Assembly: GCA_964533965.1 (NCBI GenBank)
Contig: CAZHNN010000033.1
Coordinates: forward strand, 1-14,235
Length of the DNA: 14,235 nucleotides
Origin: RGIG3178 sp964533965
GTDB taxonomy: Bacteria; Bacillota; Clostridia; Christensenellales; QAND01
Reading direction: 5' to 3'
Each line of letters opens with the position of its first letter. The first letter of the stretch is position 1. The notes beneath the pieces are model-generated. The model did not search any database, was not told the DNA's origin, and worked only from the letters and a program-made list of their open reading frames with translations. The translations under genes and the position numbers were made by a program. This document shows, piece by piece, positions 13,615 through 14,235 of the stretch.

Positions 13615-14235
13615 ATGATTGAGAAATTGCGTGAACATGTAGAGGGGCTCTTCGCCGAGGCACCGAAGACGAAGAAGGCAAACGAGCTCAAAGAGGAGCT
13701 GCTTGCGAACCTCATTGACAAATACAACGACCTTCTTGCGCAGGGCAATACGGAGCAGGAAGCCTTTGCGAAGGTCAAACAGAGCATCGGAGATGTTGAC
13801 GAATTGATTCGGGGATTGAAGGAGACGGATGTTATGGATTATGGTCGCACACAGCAAGAACGCAAAAGGACCGCGATGGTCGTGTCCATTTCTGTGGGTT
13901 TGTATATGTTGGCTTTTCTGTTCCTGATTATAACGGTTGCGGCGCTTGGTAAGAACCCTGTTACGATGTTCGCCTGCACGGTGTTCATCAGCGCGATACC
14001 CACGTGTCTGCTGATCTACCACTTCATGTCGCGCCCGAAGTATCAGAAGGCGGACGACACCATTGTGGAGGAATTTAAACAGTGGAAATCAAAATCATCG
14101 CACACACAAAAGGTCTATCAGTCCATTTCCTCAATATTCTGGACATTGACGGTGGCGATCTATCTGCTCATAAGCTTTATGACCGGCGCGTGGTTCATCA
14201 CCTGGATCATCTTCATCATCGCAAAGGCGATCGAC
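13615..14235 (+). CDS. Permease-prefix/HAAS (DUF1700-like) membrane protein, 5' part
   Basis: The frame stays open for 207 codons to the right edge. The first 80 or so residues form a charged helical domain (HVEGLFAEAPKTKKANELKEE, then YNDLLAQGNTEQEAFAKVKQSIGDVDELI), the typical permease prefix domain 1 / HAAS domain encoded next to PadR genes. Hydrophobic helices follow at about 87-111, 116-137, 170-189 and 191-207, ending within WFITWIIFIIAKAID. In known arrangements the HAAS domain is thought to talk to the PadR regulator while the membrane part senses or supports an envelope or transport function. The start has a GGGAGA site about 8 bases upstream. Further domains, if any (for example a DUF4097 adhesin-like part), lie outside the window. 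Confidence 0.86.
   Translation, partial: MIEKLREHVEGLFAEAPKTKKANELKEELLANLIDKYNDLLAQGNTEQEAFAKVKQSIGDVDELIRGLKETDVMDYGRTQQERKRTAMVVSISVGLYMLAFLFLIITVAALGKNPVTMFACTVFISAIPTCLLIYHFMSRPKYQKADDTIVEEFKQWKSKSSHTQKVYQSISSIFWTLTVAIYLLISFMTGAWFITWIIFIIAKAID

Overview
The window looks like a chromosomal segment of a Gram-positive Bacillota bacterium, most likely class Clostridia with roughly balanced base composition. The signs are strong Shine-Dalgarno sites, many intrinsic terminators of GC stem plus T-tract, a GerMN-domain exported protein, a DUF975 membrane protein, a PadR/permease-prefix pair and several TATAAT-type promoters. I cannot name a genus. I see no mobile element, phage, CRISPR array, rRNA or tRNA.

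Layout. (1) 1-1155: the 3' part of a stand-alone FMN-binding glutamate-synthase-like protein, cut by the left edge and ended by a strong terminator. (2) 1320-2243: an EamA-type 10-helix drug/metabolite transporter with its own promoter and terminator. (3) 2394-3719: an APC-family amino acid permease. (4) 3899-6841: a large exported protein with an LRR, InlB-like repeats, three FN3 domains, a discoidin domain and a C-terminal PIG-L/LmbE deacetylase. (5) 6919-8696: a coupled leuC-leuD-type pair (Fe-S hydro-lyase large and small subunits) with a promoter and a strong terminator. (6) 8897-10706: two overlapping cytosolic genes of uncharacterised function (probably DUF6323 and DUF6179), driven by an extended -10 promoter with an AT-rich leader. 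(7) 10936-11568: a DUF975 membrane protein. (8) 11681-12730: an exported GerMN-domain protein. (9) 12782-13060, minus strand: a 92-residue three-helix SemiSWEET/PQ-loop-like protein, converging on the previous gene through a shared terminator. (10) 13281 to the right edge: a PadR repressor and a permease-prefix (HAAS/DUF1700-like) membrane protein, cut by the edge, divergent from gene 9.

Most genes are single transcription units rather than one pathway. The only clear multi-gene operons are leuC-leuD, the DUF pair and PadR-HAAS. Two transporters plus a leuCD-like hydro-lyase and a GltB-like oxidoreductase give a loose amino-acid/nitrogen flavour, but no operon ties them together.

Several start codons were moved inward from the longest open frame because a promoter or a Shine-Dalgarno site fixes the real start: the EamA gene, the deacetylase, leuD, the second DUF gene, the DUF975 gene and the minus-strand gene. 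No gene-free stretch exceeds about 230 bases. The longest gaps are 10707-10935 (promoter plus leader), 13061-13280 (divergent promoters), 8697-8896 (terminator plus promoter) and 3720-3898 (no convincing promoter or terminator seen).

Candidates for something undescribed are the DUF pair with its leader, and the unusual domain architecture of the exported deacetylase.
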